A DNA stretch of 33,352 nucleotides from Vicinamibacteraceae bacterium. Lineage in GTDB: Bacteria > Acidobacteriota > Vicinamibacteria > Vicinamibacterales > UBA8438. The position numbers and the translations under genes were made by a program. Below the pieces are notes generated by a model. It was not told where the DNA came from. It saw only the letters and a program-made list of their open reading frames with translations, and made no database searches. The stretch lies in NCBI GenBank assembly GCA_012271165.1, contig JAAXGX010000112.1, forward strand, positions 1-33,352. Reading direction: 5' to 3'. Numbering within the stretch: the stretch's first letter is position 1; every line of letters starts with the position of its first letter. This document shows, in pieces, positions 7,693 through 15,643 of the stretch.

Positions 7693-8238
7693 ATGAGCGA
7701 CATCCCGCCTCGAACAGGCGACCTCCGCTATCCCATCGGGCCGTTCGTGGCCCCGGAAACGATCGCACCGGCGCAGGTGCAAGCCTGGATCGACGACATC
7801 GCGGCCCTGCCGGCCGACCTGCAGCGCGCGGTCGCACGGCTCGACGACGCCCGGCTCGACACCGCCTATCGCCCCGGCGGATGGACGGCCCGGCAGGTCG
7901 TCCATCACCTGGCCGACAGCCACATGAACAGCCTCGTCCGGTTCAAGTGGGCGCTCACCGAGGACAGGCCCCTCATCAAGGCCTACGACGAGAACGGCTG
8001 GGCGGCGCTGCCGGACTGCCGCGGCCCGATCGGCTATTCGCTCGATCTGCTCGCCGCCCTGCACGCACGCTGGGTGGACCTGTTGCGCAGCCTGAGTTGG
8101 ACGCAACTGCAGCGGGAGTTCGTGCACCCGGAATCAGGCGCCGCCACGCTGGCCTTCACCGTGGGCAGCTACGCCTGGCACGGCCGGCACCATCTCGCCC
8201 ACATCGAGCGGTTGATCGAACGTGAGGGCTGGCGCTGA
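7693..8238 (+). CDS. YfiT/BstA-like DinB-superfamily thiol transferase
   Basis: A 181-residue protein of the YfiT branch of the DinB superfamily, whose characterised members are bacillithiol S-transferases or metal-dependent hydrolases. It opens with the branch's typical DLRYPIGPF motif. The expected metal histidines are H72 and H77 in VVHHLADSHMNS and H163 to H170 in WHGRHHLAHI. Other family landmarks are RPGGWTARQV and YDENGWAALPD. The ATG lies four bases after the VapC stop, so it is probably in that operon. An in-frame extension back to 7438 overlaps VapC and is spurious. Thiol cosubstrate is inferred only. Confidence 0.88.
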   Translation: MSDIPPRTGDLRYPIGPFVAPETIAPAQVQAWIDDIAALPADLQRAVARLDDARLDTAYRPGGWTARQVVHHLADSHMNSLVRFKWALTEDRPLIKAYDENGWAALPDCRGPIGYSLDLLAALHARWVDLLRSLSWTQLQREFVHPESGAATLAFTVGSYAWHGRHHLAHIERLIEREGWR

Positions 8239-8277
8239 ACGGCCGACGCAAGCCGACCGGGCGACACACCGGCCGCG

Positions 8278-8694
8278 TCAGAGCAGCGCGACGATTGCCG
8301 CGGCGAAGGCCCGGAGGTCGCCCAGATCTTCCCGGAGCACGGCATGCACCTGCCGGTAGTCGATCTTCCAGTAGACGTGCACGAGCAGGTTGCGGAACCG
8401 CGCCATGCGCTGCAGCCGCTCCGTCAGGTCGGGCGGAATGATGCCTGCCTCGCCCAGTGCGGCGAAGCAGTCGGCGTAATCCTCCGGCGTCCGGCGCAGG
8501 CGGCGCGCGGTGACGTGGTAGCAGAGTGCGAGGGCCGCCTCGATTGCCACCAGCAGGCGATAGCAGGCGATGTCCAGCCCGTCCTGGTCCGCGAGGAAGT
8601 CGGCAGGCTGTCGCGCGGCGAGCGCCTCGAGACGCTGCACGGATTCCTCGATCTCGGCGCACCGCGAACGGACGAGGTCGGGGTTCAGCGTCAC
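8278..8694 (-). CDS. HepT-like HEPN ribonuclease toxin
   Basis: A 138-residue DUF86/HepT-type protein. The catalytic RX4HXY motif is intact as R101-NLLV-H106-V-Y108. In characterised MntA-HepT pairs the HEPN protein is an RNase, and its tyrosine in this motif is AMP-modified by the nucleotidyltransferase. Both features are possible here. It starts at a GTG that overlaps the MNT stop as GTGA, giving tight coupling. A second HepT with the same motif is at 16577-17035, but the two share little outside the motif, so they look like separate acquisitions. Confidence 0.9.
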   Translation of the reverse strand: MTLNPDLVRSRCAEIEESVQRLEALAARQPADFLADQDGLDIACYRLLVAIEAALALCYHVTARRLRRTPEDYADCFAALGEAGIIPPDLTERLQRMARFRNLLVHVYWKIDYRQVHAVLREDLGDLRAFAAAIVALL

Positions 8695-9104
8695 CCGCCA
8701 AACGCCTCGACCGTGGCGCGGCGCAGCAGCGGCTCGCCGTCCAGGTACTCCCGCGCCGTCCGTTCCATGAGGTCGGCCATCCGCTCGTCCGCGCGGCAGA
8801 TCAGCGGGCGGCCCGTGCGGAAGACGTGAAACAGAAAGGCGACCGGCGCGTCGTTCAGCACGCGCACGTCGACCGGGAAGCGGGCCGCACGGCCGAGGTG
8901 CAGCGCAAGCTCGACGCCCCGGTACGGTCGCCCGCCCGCCGCGGGGAGCAGATGAACGCCGACGTCGACGTCATGGAACGCGCCGCAGGCGAGAAACGAG
9001 CCGTGGAGCCAGGCGAACTCGACGTCGGGCTCGGTCTCGAGCGCTGTCGCGAGCGCTCGCATGGCGCGCTCGCGCTCCCCGGCCTCCGCACGATACAGGC
9101 GCAT
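8691..9104 (-). CDS. MNT nucleotidyltransferase antitoxin (MntA-like)
   Basis: A 137-residue minimal nucleotidyltransferase, the likely antitoxin of the downstream HepT. The site is LHGSFLACGAFHDVDV: GS, eight residues, DxD, a shorter spacing than in the other two MNT proteins here. A later acidic strand PVDVRVLND provides the third carboxylate. ATG 9104 is preferred because TAGCAT lies seven bases upstream. ATG 9113 lies inside that -10 box. Order is MNT then HepT. Known relatives add AMP to the HepT tyrosine. Here this is inferred from the intact motifs in both partners. Confidence 0.85.
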   Translation of the reverse strand: MRLYRAEAGERERAMRALATALETEPDVEFAWLHGSFLACGAFHDVDVGVHLLPAAGGRPYRGVELALHLGRAARFPVDVRVLNDAPVAFLFHVFRTGRPLICRADERMADLMERTAREYLDGEPLLRRATVEAFGG

Positions 9105-9111
9105 GGTGTCC

Positions 9112-9117
9112 ATGCTA
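9112..9117 (-). promoter_or_regulatory. -10 box of the MNT-HepT operon (leaderless)
   Basis: TAGCAT on the minus strand, seven bases, then ATG at 9104. It matches the arrangement at 1095-1108 and 16173-16185. Confidence 0.45.
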
Positions 9118-9205
9118 CCCGACGGCGGGGCGCGGGGCGCCCGTCCCGCCGACGGCGCCCGTTTCGCGCGCCTGGATCTCGCTCCCGCCGAACCGCGCCC
9201 GCCGA

Positions 9206-9991
9206 CTACCGCGGATACCAGTCGCCGTCGCGGACCGTGATCGGCTCGCCGTCGAGCGCCTCCCGCAGCGCCGCGATCGTGCCGGCGATCTCCTCGACGT
9301 TGTCGGGCCGGGGCTGCTCCCGATCGCCGAACCAGCGCGCCGTGGCGTTGTCGTAGTGGATGAGGTAGACGACCTCCGGCCCGAACGTCTTGACGCACTC
9401 GGCCACCGGTCGGGGACGCATGCGGTCGAGCGGCAGGTTCATCGGCATGAACGCCACGGTGATGTTCTCGAGCGCCTGGATCTCGGGAACGCACTCGCCC
9501 ACCCCCGAGAAGAACAGCCGCTGCCCGCCCAGCGTGATGACGTAGCCGTTCGCCTCGCCGGGCGGGTGCCACGGCTGCCCGGGCGTCATGTCGTAGGCGG
9601 GAACGGCTTCGACGGGAACGCCCGCGAAGACGCCCTGCTCACCGTTCGCGAGGACCTCGCCGTCACCGAAGCGCGCGTGGGCCGCCGCGGTCAGCACGAC
9701 CGGCGCGCCCGGCTTGCGCAGGTGCGCGATCGCCTCCGGATCGAGGTGATGCCCCGGATCGTCGGTCACCAGGATGAGGTCGGCCGGCTTGGCCTCGGCG
9801 AGGTCGCCGGCGCTCCACGGATCGATGTGCACGACGGTGCCGGCATGCTCGATCTGCACGCTCGAATGCAGGATCGGCGTGATGATGATGTCGCCGCCCT
9901 CGGCCGCAATCCGGTCCGACGATTGCGCCGACAGCGGCGTGGAGCCGAGCAGGAGCCACGCGACGAACGCCGTGACAGTCAGCAGTCTCAT
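9206..9991 (-). CDS. Exported MBL-fold protein with altered metal motif
   Basis: A 261-residue protein with a signal peptide (cleavage near PLSAQ) and the fold pattern of UlaG-like metallo-beta-lactamase hydrolases: HSSVQIEHAGTVVHIDPW, then the loop where HxHxDH is expected. Here it reads DDPGHH at residues 77-82, so two histidines and the aspartate are replaced (D77, P79, H81) and only H82 remains. The usual FSGDT motif is FSGVGE. Near the end VVYLIHYDN keeps a histidine. Either a different metal set or a non-hydrolytic protein is possible. ATG 9991 is chosen since a TACAAT -10 lies ten bases upstream. ATG 10015 is upstream of that box. Confidence 0.78.
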   Translation of the reverse strand: MRLLTVTAFVAWLLLGSTPLSAQSSDRIAAEGGDIIITPILHSSVQIEHAGTVVHIDPWSAGDLAEAKPADLILVTDDPGHHLDPEAIAHLRKPGAPVVLTAAAHARFGDGEVLANGEQGVFAGVPVEAVPAYDMTPGQPWHPPGEANGYVITLGGQRLFFSGVGECVPEIQALENITVAFMPMNLPLDRMRPRPVAECVKTFGPEVVYLIHYDNATARWFGDREQPRPDNVEEIAGTIAALREALDGEPITVRDGDWYPR

Positions 9992-10001
9992 AAGGGCATG
10001 G

Positions 10002-10007
10002 ATTGTA
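10002..10007 (-). promoter_or_regulatory. -10 box of the MBL-fold gene
   Basis: TACAAT on the minus strand, ten bases before ATG 9991. The leader would be three or four bases. Confidence 0.45.
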
Positions 10008-10046
10008 GCAACCATCCGGCGGTCGCAGAAGTTCGTGGCCGCCGGA

Positions 10047-12044
10047 TCACGCTGGCCGCCCGGTGCGGGCCAGCCGGCGCGCGTCCTCGACGTAGTACGC
10101 GAAGGCTTCGCGCACCCGCGTCAGGAAGCGCTTCAGCCTCTCCCGATCGTCCGGGTCCGGCAGAACCTGGGATACCTTGAAGGGCGGCTTGATGATGGCG
10201 GCGCAGACGGTCGAGTGGATGCGCCGGTCGAAGTTGGCAACGGCAATCGGCACGATCCACGGCTCGGGCTGCATGCTCGCGGCGAGGCGGAACGCGCCCG
10301 GCTTGAACGCTCCGGGCGAGTCCTCGGTCCAGTAGCTGGTCCCTTCGGGGCTGAGAATGAGGTTCGTGCCGTCCCGCAGGTACCGGCCTGCGGTCTCGAA
10401 GAACTCGCTGCGCCGGCTCTGGCGCTGCTGCTCCGTCTCCTCCAGCCGATCGGACTCGTGCGTGTAGACCGCGATGTGGCCCAGCCGGTCGTAGTACGCC
10501 TGATGCCCGTACTCGGTGCCGCGGCTGTGGCGCACGACGCGGATGCCGCTGTCGCCGTAGCGCCGGTCCAGGATCATGGCGCTGACGAAATGGGAATCGA
10601 GCGTCAGCTGGAAGTTGTTGGGCAGCGTGTTGTACTCGTGGTTCTTGAGGTGGTTGAAGATGAAGATGTGCCCCGGCGTGGCGGGCAGATGGCGCTCGCC
10701 CTCGATGACGTGCCGCACCCGGCCGAACGCCGCGCGGAAACCGCGCGCGCAGAGCTTGCGCACGTCGCGCGGGGGCATCTCCGGCGGCGCCGTGACCACG
10801 GCGTGATAGACCTGCCGGAGGGCCTCGAAGAACTCGTGCTCGCGCTTCACCTCGCCGAGCAGGTCCTGGCAGAGCTGGGCCAGCGAGCGCTCCAGCGCGT
10901 CGGGGCTGTCCACCATCCGGTCGAGCAGCGCGAAGGCGTCGCCGAGCGTCAGATGACTGTCGAGCAGGTGCGGCAGCCGATGGATGAGGGAGTTGACGCT
11001 GAGCTGCGTGCAGCTCTGCTCGAGCAGGTTGCGAATCGCCAGCCGCTCCTGCGCGAAGCGCCGCGAGATGAAGACCGCGCGGGCGGCCCGCAGGTGGCCG
11101 GCCACCAGCCACAGCAGGCGCCGGACCAGCGACAGCGCCAGCCGGGGGGAGCGTTCCAGCGCCGCCTGGATCCGCGCCGGGTCGATGCGGTACAGCGTGC
11201 AGTCGCGCATCGCCTGCACCGACGTCTGGCTCGACTCGATGCACGCGATGCCGGCCAGCGCCACCACGGACCCGGGGTTCGAGAGCGTCCGCAGCGCGAA
11301 CGCCTCCTTCATGCCGGCAGGGCGGTAGTTGAGCGCCACGCGGCCCGTCGCCAGCACCCACAGCCCGGAGTCGCGGCTCCCCTGCTCGACGATGGGCTCG
11401 CCCCGGCAGAAGTAGCGGCTCTCGACCGCCTCGGCGAACAGGCGCAACTGCGACTCCTCGAAGACCTCGAAGAACGCCGAGCTGCGGAACAGCTCCATGA
11501 CGGGCGGCGGCGCGCGATTGTAGGTCTCCTCCTCCCCCTTGGCGTCGAGCGCCTGCCCGAAGTTCACGGGCGTCCGCGAGTGGCGCACGATGCGCGCGCG
11601 CCGCTCGGCGAGCACGTCGAGACAGCGGCGGAGGACCAGCTCGAGAAAGCCCGCACCCAGCGCCGGGTCGGCGGCGAAGAGCGCCGCCAGCGCCCGGTGG
11701 CTGAGCCGCAACGCGCGGCAGTCGGTCTTGCAGAGCACGGTCGTCGAGTAGCGCCGCGGTTCGAGAAAGCCCGACCAGCCCACCGGCGTCCAGGCCGCCC
11801 CGCTCTGGCCGACATCGATATCCTCGTTGCCCTCCTCGATGCGGTTGCGGAAGTGCACCGTGCCCTCGGCCACGAGAAACAGGTGGGATGCCGGGGCGAA
11901 CTGGCGCGCGAGGACGTGCCCGGCCTCGCACCGTTGCGCCTCGGCCAGCTCCGCCAGCCGCTCCCACGCGAGCGCCCGGCCCCCTCCCACCCGCGCGGTG
12001 GCGGCGGAGGCATGGGCGATAAACTCTTCCCTCGTGGCATCCAT
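10047..12044 (-). CDS. Two-CNB-domain / PlsC acyltransferase fusion
   Basis: A 665-residue protein with three parts. Two cyclic-nucleotide-binding (Crp-like) domains lie at about residues 25-145 and 185-310. A helical linker follows. A PlsC-type glycerolipid acyltransferase domain lies at about 420-640. The acyltransferase block has NHLKNHE (H465 and E470) in place of the usual HX4D, and SPEGTSYW (E567-G568-T569), the standard glycerophosphate-binding motif. Neither CNB domain shows a clear phosphate-binding RxxE/RTA cassette, so ligand binding is uncertain. No signal or membrane helix is obvious. I infer a ligand-gated or membrane-localised lipid acyltransferase. Its ATG overlaps the ATG of the divergent gene. 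Confidence 0.85.
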   Translation of the reverse strand: MDATREEFIAHASAATARVGGGRALAWERLAELAEAQRCEAGHVLARQFAPASHLFLVAEGTVHFRNRIEEGNEDIDVGQSGAAWTPVGWSGFLEPRRYSTTVLCKTDCRALRLSHRALAALFAADPALGAGFLELVLRRCLDVLAERRARIVRHSRTPVNFGQALDAKGEEETYNRAPPPVMELFRSSAFFEVFEESQLRLFAEAVESRYFCRGEPIVEQGSRDSGLWVLATGRVALNYRPAGMKEAFALRTLSNPGSVVALAGIACIESSQTSVQAMRDCTLYRIDPARIQAALERSPRLALSLVRRLLWLVAGHLRAARAVFISRRFAQERLAIRNLLEQSCTQLSVNSLIHRLPHLLDSHLTLGDAFALLDRMVDSPDALERSLAQLCQDLLGEVKREHEFFEALRQVYHAVVTAPPEMPPRDVRKLCARGFRAAFGRVRHVIEGERHLPATPGHIFIFNHLKNHEYNTLPNNFQLTLDSHFVSAMILDRRYGDSGIRVVRHSRGTEYGHQAYYDRLGHIAVYTHESDRLEETEQQRQSRRSEFFETAGRYLRDGTNLILSPEGTSYWTEDSPGAFKPGAFRLAASMQPEPWIVPIAVANFDRRIHSTVCAAIIKPPFKVSQVLPDPDDRERLKRFLTRVREAFAYYVEDARRLARTGRPA
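12020..12025 (+). promoter_or_regulatory. -10 box of the AXE1-like hydrolase
   Basis: TAAACT inside the first codons of the opposing gene. GTG 12034 is eight bases downstream and ATG 12043 is 17 bases downstream. Confidence 0.4.
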
Positions 12045-13014
12045 GGGTCAGCCCGACTCTACAACGGTGCGCGCCGCCCGCCCACCCCTCACGCGGCCCG
12101 ACGACTTCTTCGCGTTCTGGTCCGGGACGCGGGACGCGCTTGCGCGGACGCCCGCCACCCCGCGCTTCGGCATCCCGGTGACGTCACCCGAGGGCGCCCG
12201 CGTGCTGCCGGTCCGCTTCGCGTCGCTGGGCGGCTGCGACATCCAGGGGTTCCTGGTCACGCCCGACGCCGCCGCCCGCGACAGCGCGCGGGCCGGGCGC
12301 CGGGCGCTCGTCGTCACCACGCACGGCTACAACTCGCAGTGCAATCCGGTGCTCGAGGCGCGCCACGCCGCGGCCTGCGGGGCCGACCTGCTCTGCTTCG
12401 ACGTCCGCGGGTTCGGTCTGTCCCGCGGCGGCTGCGCGATCGATCCCCGCGGCTACGTGCTCACCGGCCTCGCCGACCCGCGCACGTCGATCCTCCGCGG
12501 CGCGGTGTGCGACTTCGTGCGCGCTGCGGAGGTCGCCCGGCTGCTGCACGCGGGCGGCGGCGGAACCGTGTTCCACGGGCGCAGCTTCGGCGGCTCGCTG
12601 GCGCTCATGGCGCAGGTCGTGTCCGGCGCGGCCGACTATCTCGCGGTGGCCGTTCCCACGTTCGGCTGGGCCGCCGGCCGGCGGCGGCTGGCCCGGGCCG
12701 GATCAGGGCAGGAGATCAACGACCACCTCGCCCGGCATCCCTCGGAAGAGGGCGCGGTCATGCGCACCCTCGCCTACTTCGACACCGTCAACTTCGCCGA
12801 CCGCGTCGGCTGCCGTGCGCTGGTCGGCGTCGGGCTGCACGACGAGGTGGTGCCGCCCGCCACGGTCTACGCCATCGCCAACCACATGGTGCCGCGGCCC
12901 GAGGTCATGGAGCTGCCGGTGAGCCACACCGAGGACGTGGAGGAACGCCACTGGGTGCAGTTCGACAGCCGCTGGACGGCCGCGGTGGCGGCAGGGCTGG
13001 CCGGCGGCGCCTGA
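12043..13014 (+). CDS. Alpha/beta hydrolase, acetyl-xylan-esterase-like
   Basis: A 323-residue alpha/beta hydrolase resembling the AXE1 (acetyl xylan esterase / cephalosporin deacetylase) family. RPDDFFAFWSGTRDAL near the N-terminus is the family's opening signature. THGYNSQ supplies the oxyanion loop. HGRSFGGS contains the nucleophile S181. GLHDEVVPP provides the acid and SHTEDVEERHW the late histidine. There is no signal peptide, so it is cytosolic and acts on small acyl esters. Start is uncertain: ATG 12043, GTG 12034 just after a -10 box, or GTG 12067. No ribosome site is visible before any of them. The sequence further upstream in frame is antisense to the CNB-PlsC gene. Confidence 0.83.
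   Translation: MGQPDSTTVRAARPPLTRPDDFFAFWSGTRDALARTPATPRFGIPVTSPEGARVLPVRFASLGGCDIQGFLVTPDAAARDSARAGRRALVVTTHGYNSQCNPVLEARHAAACGADLLCFDVRGFGLSRGGCAIDPRGYVLTGLADPRTSILRGAVCDFVRAAEVARLLHAGGGGTVFHGRSFGGSLALMAQVVSGAADYLAVAVPTFGWAAGRRRLARAGSGQEINDHLARHPSEEGAVMRTLAYFDTVNFADRVGCRALVGVGLHDEVVPPATVYAIANHMVPRPEVMELPVSHTEDVEERHWVQFDSRWTAAVAAGLAGGA
12056..12061 (-). promoter_or_regulatory. -10 box of the CNB-PlsC gene
   Basis: TAGAGT on the minus strand, inside the first codons of the opposing gene, 11 bases before ATG 12044. Confidence 0.4.
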
Positions 13015-13053
13015 CCGGCCCCGGCGCCCGGCGGGACCGCTCCCCCCCGCGTC

Positions 13054-14007
13054 CTACTCCGCGCCGAGCCACTCGAGAATCGCGGGCGTGACGATCTCGG
13101 GCGCCTGCGTGTGCGGGCCATGCCCGATGCCGGGCAGGACCATGAGCGTCAGCGGCGCGTCGACCCAGCGCCACGTGTCGTTGAGGGTCCCGGACAGGAA
13201 CGGCCGGCTGTCCCTGCCGTAGACGAGCAGCGTCGGCGCCTGGACCGCCGGGAACTCGCCGATGCGGAAGCCGAAACCCTCGGTCTCGAGCGTGAACGGC
13301 GGCCGCGGCCAGTTGGCCTTGTAGAAGTTCGCGACCGACTCGACGTCCAGACGGTCGTACGCGGCCGCACGCAGCTCGGCCAGCTCGGGCGTGTCGCCCG
13401 GCCGGGCTGGCGCGCTGCGTATCCGCTCGCCGTACGCGGTGGGGGCGTCCGGGTTCTCCTGCATCCCGCGCTGGAACATGCTCGCCTGCTGCTGATCCGG
13501 ATTGGAGGCCAGCTCGCGGATCAGGCCGGCGGGGTGGATCGTGCCGATCGAGACCAGGCGCTCGGTCTTCTCGGGATGGGTCATGGCGAAGTGCCAGGCG
13601 TAGAAGCCGCCGCTGTCCTGGCCGACGACGATCGCCGTCTCCTCGCCGAAGTGGTCGATGATCGCGGCGATGTCGCCGGAGATCTTCGCCATCGTGTAGT
13701 GCTCGACGCCCTGCGGCTTGCCGCTCTCGTCGGTGCCGCGCGTCGACATGACCGCCACCCGGTAGTGCTCCGACAGGGCGACGAACTGGTGGCGCCAGTC
13801 GAACCACGGGCCGCTGATGCTGTGGACGAAGACGACGAGCGGCCCCTCGCCGGCCGTGTGGAAGGCGATCTCGACGCCGTCCGAGTCGACCCTGCCCTCG
13901 GTGGCCGTGACCGCCACCCCCCGCCAGTCGGTCACGGTCACGTTGGCGAGCGCCGCCGCGGGCGCGAGAACGATAACGACAATCAGCAGCCGGCACAGCA
14001 TCCTCAT
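13054..14007 (-). CDS. Exported alpha/beta hydrolase with Asp nucleophile
   Basis: A 317-residue alpha/beta hydrolase with a signal peptide (MRMLCRLLIVVIVLAPAAALA). The nucleophile elbow is VGQDSGG with D131, as in epoxide hydrolases and haloalkane dehalogenases, which form an aspartyl-ester intermediate. The oxyanion loop reads VHSISGPWFDW, with HS replacing the usual HG. YGRDSRPF and LPGIGHGPHTQ supply the acid and histidine of the triad. An epoxide hydrolase-like role in the periplasm is the best inference, substrate unknown. AGGGAG lies before ATG 14007. The promoter is at 14068-14073. Confidence 0.85.
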   Translation of the reverse strand: MRMLCRLLIVVIVLAPAAALANVTVTDWRGVAVTATEGRVDSDGVEIAFHTAGEGPLVVFVHSISGPWFDWRHQFVALSEHYRVAVMSTRGTDESGKPQGVEHYTMAKISGDIAAIIDHFGEETAIVVGQDSGGFYAWHFAMTHPEKTERLVSIGTIHPAGLIRELASNPDQQQASMFQRGMQENPDAPTAYGERIRSAPARPGDTPELAELRAAAYDRLDVESVANFYKANWPRPPFTLETEGFGFRIGEFPAVQAPTLLVYGRDSRPFLSGTLNDTWRWVDAPLTLMVLPGIGHGPHTQAPEIVTPAILEWLGAE

Positions 14008-14067
14008 GACATCTCCCTTCGCGCGGAATCTCCGGGCTTTCCTTCGCCGTCAGTCCCGCGTCGTCAG

Positions 14068-14073
14068 TCTAGC
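14068..14073 (-). promoter_or_regulatory. -10 box of the Asp-type hydrolase
   Basis: TAGACT on the minus strand, with a leader of about 55 bases holding the ribosome site before ATG 14007. Confidence 0.4.
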
Positions 14074-14131
14074 AGGCCGCCGGCCGGACGGCGGGCCGCC
14101 TTGCCCCCCGTGCCCCGCGTCGGTGCTCCGG

Positions 14132-15613
14132 ATGGCCGGCCTGCTCGCGTCCCCTTCGGTGAGCCCTCGGGGCGCCCGATCGTGCCATGATGTAGCGGGT
14201 CCCCGGAGCCGCACCCTGCGCCATACCAAGATCGTCGCCACCCTCGGACCAGCCTGCTCGTCCGACGCCGCGGTGGACGCCCTGCTGGCGGCCGGCGTCG
14301 ACGTGTTCCGCGTCAACTCGTCCCACGGCGCGCGCGGCGACCGGCGCCGCATGGTGGAGCAGGTCCGGCGCCGCGCCGCCCGGGCCGGCCGCATCGTGGC
14401 GGTGCTGCAGGACCTCGCGGGTCCCAAGATCCGCATCGGCCCGCTGGCCGATCCGGACGGCGTGCAGCTCGAGGCGGGCGCGCGGCTGCGCATCGCGGTA
14501 GGCGAGTTCCCGGGTGACGCGGAGCGGGTGTCGACCACCTGCGCCCCGCTCGCGGCGGCGGTGCGCGGCGGCGAGCCGCTGCTGCTCGACGACGGACGGA
14601 TCGCCCTGCGGGTGGTCGGCAGCGACGGCGGCGAGATCGTCGCGGAGGTGGAGCACGGCGGCCTGCTCACCCCCCGCAAGGGCATCAACGTGCCCGGCGT
14701 CGACCTGCCGCTCTCGGCCGTGACCGCCGCCGACATGGAGGAAATCGAGGCGGCGGCGGCGCTCGGGGTCGACTACCTCGGGGTCAGCTTCGTCCAGAAC
14801 GGCGACGACTTGCGGAAGGCGCGGGCCGTGGCGTACGGGCACGGCGCGGACCGGGTGGGCCTGGTGGCGAAGATCGAGCGGCCCCAGGCGCTCGACCACT
14901 TCGACGACATTCTCGCCGCTTCCGACGCCGTGATGGTGGCGCGCGGCGACCTCGGCCTGGAGATTCCGCTCGAGCGCGTGCCGCGCGTCCAGAAGGATCT
15001 GACGCGCCGCGCGCGCGACGCCGGCGTGCCGGTGATCGTGGCGACCCAGGTGCTCGATACCATGCGGCACGCGCCGCGACCCACCCGGGCGGAGGTGAGC
15101 GACGCGGCCAACGCCGTGGACGACGGCGTGGACGCCATCATGCTCGCGGGCGAGACGGCGGCGGGCGAGTATCCGGTGCTCGCGGTGGAGACGCTCGACG
15201 CGGTGCTGCGGGATGCCGAATCGGCGGCCCCGGACCGCGTCATCCCGGGCGACATCGGCGACCGGCACGATCGCGCGCTGTGCGACGCGGCGGTGACGCT
15301 CGCCGCCACCGCCGCCGCGGCGGCCATCGTGGCGGTCACCGGGAGCGGCACGACGGCGCGCCGGATCGCGGCGCTGCGGCCGCCCCTCCCGGTCTACGGC
15401 GTCACCGCGGACGACGCTGTCGCCCGCCAACTGGCGCTCTACCGCAGCGTGGTGCCCCTCGTGGTGCCGGCCGAGCGGCTCGCGGTGGGCCAGCTCAAGC
15501 CGGAGCTCGCCCGCCGCGGAATCGTCCGCGCCGGCGACGCCGTGGTGATCGCCCGCGTGCACTCGGACCTCGACAGGGAGAACGCGAACTTCGTCGAGCT
15601 CCAGCGGTTCTGA
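14132..15613 (+). CDS. pyk: Pyruvate kinase
   Basis: Converts phosphoenolpyruvate and ADP to pyruvate and ATP in glycolysis. Family motifs run in order: HTKIVATLGPACSS, FRVNSSHG, DLAGPKIRIG, the B-domain lid, KGINVPGVDLPLSAVT, VGLVAKIERPQALDHFDDI (catalytic lysine), MVARGDLGLEIP, ATQVLDTM, and PTRAEVSDAANAVDDG with IMLAGETAAGEYP. A C-terminal alpha/beta domain follows. Substitutions from consensus (LQGP to LAGP, MLES to VLDT) are mild. The start is unclear. ATG 14132 (493 residues) and GTG 14159 lack a ribosome site. A CTG at 14216 has GGAG seven bases upstream and gives the usual length of about 465 residues. The enzyme call does not depend on this. Confidence 0.95.
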   Translation: MAGLLASPSVSPRGARSCHDVAGPRSRTLRHTKIVATLGPACSSDAAVDALLAAGVDVFRVNSSHGARGDRRRMVEQVRRRAARAGRIVAVLQDLAGPKIRIGPLADPDGVQLEAGARLRIAVGEFPGDAERVSTTCAPLAAAVRGGEPLLLDDGRIALRVVGSDGGEIVAEVEHGGLLTPRKGINVPGVDLPLSAVTAADMEEIEAAAALGVDYLGVSFVQNGDDLRKARAVAYGHGADRVGLVAKIERPQALDHFDDILAASDAVMVARGDLGLEIPLERVPRVQKDLTRRARDAGVPVIVATQVLDTMRHAPRPTRAEVSDAANAVDDGVDAIMLAGETAAGEYPVLAVETLDAVLRDAESAAPDRVIPGDIGDRHDRALCDAAVTLAATAAAAAIVAVTGSGTTARRIAALRPPLPVYGVTADDAVARQLALYRSVVPLVVPAERLAVGQLKPELARRGIVRAGDAVVIARVHSDLDRENANFVELQRF

Positions 15614-15643
15614 GCGGATGGAGCAGTCGCTCGTTCCGATCTC

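Noticed and set aside
9774-13091. Long plus-strand open frame (1105 codons) over the CNB-PlsC gene
   Set aside because: Antisense shadow of a clear multi-domain gene. Composition is compositional noise without motifs.
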